A stretch of 64,000 nt of DNA from Bilabrum cf. latius. Lineage: Eukaryota > Bigyra: Bicosoecida > Bigyra > Bicosoecida. Below the pieces are notes generated by a model, which was not told the DNA's origin, did not search any database, and saw only the letters and a list, made by a program, of their open reading frames with translations. Location of the stretch: the NCBI GenBank assembly GCA_965178125.1, contig OZ237738.1, forward strand, positions 806,001-870,000. The letters run 5' to 3'. How positions within the stretch are numbered: the first letter of the stretch is position 1; each line of letters opens with the position of its first letter. This document shows positions 60,583 through 64,000 of the stretch, piece by piece. A program made the translations under genes and the position numbers.

Positions 60583-60947
60583 TTGGTGATGGGTACAGTG
60601 GCCGATTGCGATCTGTATAGTAGCGCTGGTGTGATCTTATCTTACTAAGCTAGGTCGGGGACACGCCGTCCGACACGGAGCCGGGGGGTGTGACGATCTC
60701 GCATGCCGCCAGCAGCTTGCGTCTCAGGGGCGGCTCCTATAAAGATTCATTAATGTATGCCTGCCGGTGGTCGCCAAGTTCAAGCAGGCTGAAGTTTTTG
60801 CGCTGCATCCTGAAGTACAGCAATGCGTACTTGCCTCAAGCGGGAGTCCAGTGGCTGGAGCCAAACCGGCGGCGCCGCGCGATCAGCAGTTTGCTGGTTC
60901 CGCACACGAGTGAACCACACAATCAAACCACTACTCTCTCAAGCACA
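60583..60947. other. Intergenic, end of duplicated block and carboxypeptidase 5' flank
   Basis: The first roughly 30 bp still match the unit-closing spacer, then sequence becomes unique. No separate gene is recognised. Confidence 0.4.
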
Positions 60948-62730
60948 ATGATCGGTACTCTGTTCGCAATTGCTCTTGCTTCTTTTCCTAGTGCTGATGC
61001 TCGGGGTGCCCTGCACTATGGCCGGCCAGAGGCTGATATCAGATCGACTTGTTCGTTCGAGGAGTGTGGGCAGCCACGTGACCTTTCCTCGCTGCTTCAC
61101 ATACCTGGGGCGGCCAAAAACGCCTCGAAAGTAGATATAGCACCCGGTGGTCATGGTAAGGCATCGAATGGAAGGGTCGTATTCATGCTATGGAGTCCTC
61201 GCTGCACTTAGCAACGCTGTTTGCATCGCGCAGAGCCATCCTCATCGCTCAGACGCTTATCATCTCATATGACGTCAATAACGAATCAGACTCTGTCTCC
61301 TTAATATCATGCATCGCAGCCGGGTTCTTTGAGGTCAACTAGACCCTGGACCAGCACACGTTCTTTTGGTACTTTCCTTCCACCGGATCGGAGACGAAGA
61401 CCCTCACGATCTGGCTGCAGGGTGGCCCCGGCGGGTCGTCTATGTTCGGCCTATTCTCCGAGGTTGGTCCATACAGCCTGAACTCTGCTCTTGAGCTCGA
61501 GCCCAGGAAGACAACTTGGCGAACCGACACGAACGCGCTCCTTGCCATCGATAATCCGCCGGGGACTGGATACTCGTACGTGGGCGAGCACGGGCAATAT
61601 TGCGAGGACTTCACTTGTTACGGGCGTTCCCTGTATGCGTTCATGCAGCAGTTCTACAAGGCCTTTCCCGAGGCGAAGGACTGGGACCTATTCATCACTG
61701 GGGAGTCGTATGCAGGCCACTACATTTCCTCTTTCGGCGCCCACATTGACACGATGAACAAGGCCAAGCTGCCCGATACGGTCCACGTACCTCTCCGCGG
61801 AGTAAGCATTGGAGACGGCTGGATCGACCCTATCAATCAGATGCCCATGTACCCCGCCCTTTTGCAGGCGCAAGGGCTGGCAAACAGCGTGCAGCGCCAG
61901 TTCTGGCAGGAGCAGTGCGATGCCGCCATCAAGGCCATGCAGGAGGGGCGCTACCTGGATTCTTTCACAATCTGGGACCTACTATTAAACGGTGACCTAC
62001 ACAATGGCCAGACGTACTACCACAACACGACGGGAATGACCGACTATGACAACTTCCTGAGGACAGACGCGCCCGTCAGCTTTGGCTATTTCTCCCAGTA
62101 CATGACCCAGCCCTCTGTTCGCAAGGCGCTGGGCGTAGGCAATGCGACCTTTCATTCCGGTCTCGAGGTCGAGAAGCACCTCCTGACAGACTTTATGGTG
62201 ACTCTGCTCCCAGAGTTCATCCAGATCCTCGAGTCGGAGGCGAACTACAGGGTGCTTGTGTACTCTGGTAACCTCGATGTGAGATGGGATGGGATGCTGG
62301 CAAAATGAAGTGTGACGGGTGCTGTGCGGCTTTCGATGTGCCGCATCGCTTACACCCCCGCCCCGCCATGTCCCTGTTCAACAACCGAGTGCTTCCTCTC
62401 CTTCGCATGTATCTCTCACTGCGCTTTCGCTTAGCAAACCTGTATCCCCGTATCCCTATGCTGCCGCAGGTCATCATCGGCGCCCTGCTAACCGACAACT
62501 TCGTGGACAAGATGCAGTGGAGCGGTGCTGCAGAGTACGCCAAGGCGGAGCGTGCCATCTGGAACACCCAAGGGCAGACCGGGGTCTCCGGGTACGTCCG
62601 CCGCGCCAAGAACTTTGCCCGAGCGGTCGTGCGTTCGGCCGGTCACATCGTTCCCTACGACCAGCCGGAGCGTGCCCTAGATATGTTCCTCCGTTTCAAG
62701 AATGGGGAGATGCCATTCTTCTCCGAGTGA
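60948..62730 (+). CDS. Secreted serine carboxypeptidase, CPVL-like (S10 family)
   Basis: Exons are 60948-61155, 61320-62278 and 62470-62730 (476 codons with TGA; 475 aa). Introns of 164 and 191 bp have GTAAGG/GTGAGA and GCAG ends. A signal peptide (MIGTLFAIALASFPSADA) directs secretion or vacuolar/lysosomal sorting. S10 features are WLQGGPGGSSMFGLF (oxyanion hole), DNPPGTGYSYVG, catalytic Ser in FITGESYAGHY (residue about 197), catalytic Asp in YSGNLD (about 388) and catalytic His in SAGHIVPYDQP (about 447). A sense TAG at 61340 lies in FFEVN-TAG-TLDQHTFFWYF, exactly where relatives continue without a break. The family removes C-terminal residues from peptides at acidic pH. The layout is closest to vitellogenic-like carboxypeptidase (GDLH, DYDNFLR, PSVRKALGVGN). 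Confidence 0.93.
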
Positions 62731-63219
62731 TCGGGGGCATGACTCCGAGTGAGCATGAGCATGACTCGGAGGGGGTGTGGGTGGGACATCGTGCATTGCA
62801 ACCCTTGAATCGGCATGGATTGCAGTGCGCTGTGGTAAGCGGGGTCGTCGCGTCTTCTGTTGGAGTGTGCAAGGCATGTGCATGCTTTCCTGGAGAAGAC
62901 AAGGGAAAACGTACAGTTGGTGCTCCCGAGGGGCAGATCGATGATAATCGGTGTCCAGCCATAAACGCTGTGGCGCAGGTGCTGATGCACGTGCTGCTTT
63001 TTTGGCCGGTGCAGTTGCTAGACACCGTAGTGTGTGCCAGCAGGCAGGCAACAGGCAGGTGCCACGCTCCTGCCGGTCGCTGGTGGTCTGCTGTAGTGCC
63101 GCTCATCGAAACGCTTCTTTGGAGTAATCGCATATTTTTTGCAGTCATCCGTAGGTCTTTATTGATGGTGTGTTCGCGCATCGCACGCTCTCAAAGTCAC
63201 GAGGCCGACAGGCTCCCGG
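62731..63219. other. Intergenic between convergent genes
   Basis: No gene is recognised on either strand. It holds the 3' flanks of the carboxypeptidase (+) and the LRR gene (-). Confidence 0.45.
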
Positions 63220-63705
63220 TTATCTCCTGCCCTACTCGCCTTGCTGCGCCACTTCAGCATCCTTAGTGGGGATTTCGCTCCCCAAGAACGATTCGAATGG
63301 ACTATTTTCATCCTAAGTCCTGCTAGATATCAACTGAATGCCAGCCTCTCCAGCACTCTTTTGAAGCTGCGCCAGCTGGGTGACATCGTCGCACAGCGGG
63401 TTGCCTGTCACATCCAGAAATCGAAGTGATTTCGGTGCAAGATCCTCTAGATTGAAACCTGTGATTGCATTGTCTGCTAAAGATAGCGCCTCGAGCTGCG
63501 TGCACTGCTTCCACAGCCCCGCGTGAGCGGATGTCAAGCAGTTGCTCGCTACGTCGACAGCGCACAGCCCGTCCAGGCCAGCAATTGACTCTGGCAGTGC
63601 AGTGAGCATATTTTTCTACAATATCAGAGCCGGTACACAACCTTCCAGCTTTGAAAGCACAACTGCAAGCCTGCAAGCACAAGCCCCACCTAGATGCTAA
63701 CACAT
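63220..63705 (-). CDS. Leucine-rich repeat protein (start uncertain, may extend upstream)
   Basis: A minus-strand frame ends in TAA at 63220-63222, with sense TAGs at 63697, 63616, 63313 and 63232. It encodes at least four LRRs: LSKLEGCVPALILQKNMLTAL, LPESIAGLDGLCAVDVASN, LEALSLADNAITGFNLEDL and LRFLDVTGNPLCDDVTQL, followed by a short polar tail. Reading TAG 63616 as Gln makes the LILQKNMLTALPESI repeat continuous, which favours no splice site there. The ATG at 63703-63705 gives 161 aa, but an upstream exon beyond it is possible. It is probably a small adaptor; no further assignment is possible. Confidence 0.6.
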
Positions 63706-64000
63706 TATGTTGCGGCAAAGCAGGTCCTTCGATGCGCGCATTTCGATGACCTACGATGTATGCTTGCATGAAAGAGCCTGCGCAAGACTTCTTGAGCGCC
63801 GTACCCCTTTCATAGGCGAGATATGGTTATTCGTACATTTTCCAGAGTTGCACAGGTTCCCTTCGGTTCGTCAGGGTTCGCAGGCCGGTATTACGGCCCG
63901 GTAATCGAAATGTACAGGCTTCTACCGCGTTCACTGTATCGTATCTCATGCATTGACTGGCATAAATGTTATTTGCGGGTTGTTTGCTTTTGGGATGCGG
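63706..64000. other. Unassigned right edge
   Basis: It could hold an upstream exon or the promoter of the minus-strand LRR gene. No domain is recognised. Confidence 0.35.

Larger units (their letters stand above)
50200..60600 (+). repeat. Three-copy segmental tandem duplication, unit about 3.8 kb
   Basis: Each unit starts at tgctgggcaagacagagg (50205, about 54092, about 57921), inside the BRG1-like gene. It contains the charged helix plus bromodomain tail, a spacer, a C2H2 zinc-finger gene and a closing spacer with attggtgatgggccatagct. Copies 2 and 3 are more alike than either is to copy 1: both lack a roughly 640-bp spacer block of copy 1 and share many substitutions. Unit 3 ends soon after the third zinc-finger stop. 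Finger number differs between units (13, 19, 10), so unequal exchange has continued within the arrays. Confidence 0.9.

Noticed and set aside
1-64000. Programmed stop-codon readthrough or widespread RNA editing instead of reassignment
   Set aside because: TAGs occur in nearly every gene without a shared context, up to 31 per gene, and TAG is not used as a terminator; readthrough would be too inefficient.
1-64000. Joint reassignment of TAA and TAG
   Set aside because: No internal TAA was seen in the genes, and two genes appear to end in TAA; low AT content makes this less than conclusive.

Overview
This window is nuclear DNA from a GC-rich, probably single-celled eukaryote that I cannot place in a lineage. 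The evidence is GT-AG introns of about 50-230 bp and recognisable homologues of SF3B1, a BRG1/Sth1-type SWI/SNF ATPase, LRRC40, peroxiredoxin 6, a CPVL-type serine carboxypeptidase, an SLC38-type transporter and a ferlin. Genes are densely packed and often divergent or nearly abutting.

The central observation is that TAG is a sense codon here. Almost every real gene carries in-frame TAG codons (more than 70 counted), while I found no internal TGA or TAA in the frames I followed. Genes end in TGA, or TAA in two cases, and never in TAG. With the standard code the same genes look like dozens of broken pieces. With TAG as sense, exon lengths close exactly to whole codons (ferlin 5154 aa, SF3B1 1483 aa, LRRC40 958 aa, BRG1 1420 aa). 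Gln is the best-supported meaning, because three recent zinc-finger paralogues have TAG, TAG and CAG at one aligned position.

Layout: 1-6.6 kb, the 3' part of a giant gene for a protein of 15-residue repeats. 7.7-10.3 kb, an SLC38-like transporter (-) and a coiled-coil protein (+). 10.9-26.7 kb, a giant PH plus C2 ferlin-like gene (-). 26.8-31.3 kb, SF3B1 (-). 31.4-39.1 kb, a gene-free block with a 123/124-bp satellite and dispersed repeats. 39.4-43.4 kb, a divergent cytochrome b5 reductase-like gene (-) and two adjacent 1-Cys peroxiredoxins (+). 43.6-46.7 kb, LRRC40 (-), divergent from BRG1 (+, 46.9-51.1 kb). 50.2-60.6 kb, three tandem copies of a segment of about 3.8 kb, each holding the bromodomain tail of BRG1 followed by a C2H2 zinc-finger gene with 13, 19 or 10 fingers. 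60.9-62.7 kb, a secreted serine carboxypeptidase. 63.2-63.7 kb, a leucine-rich-repeat gene (-).

Links between genes: SF3B1 and BRG1 are core splicing and chromatin factors. The peroxiredoxins and the reductase-like gene form a small redox neighbourhood. The tail/zinc-finger repeats look like a recently expanding chromatin-associated family. Exon joins and the Gln assignment are inferences from reading frame, splice consensus and remembered family features; no alignment or database search was run.
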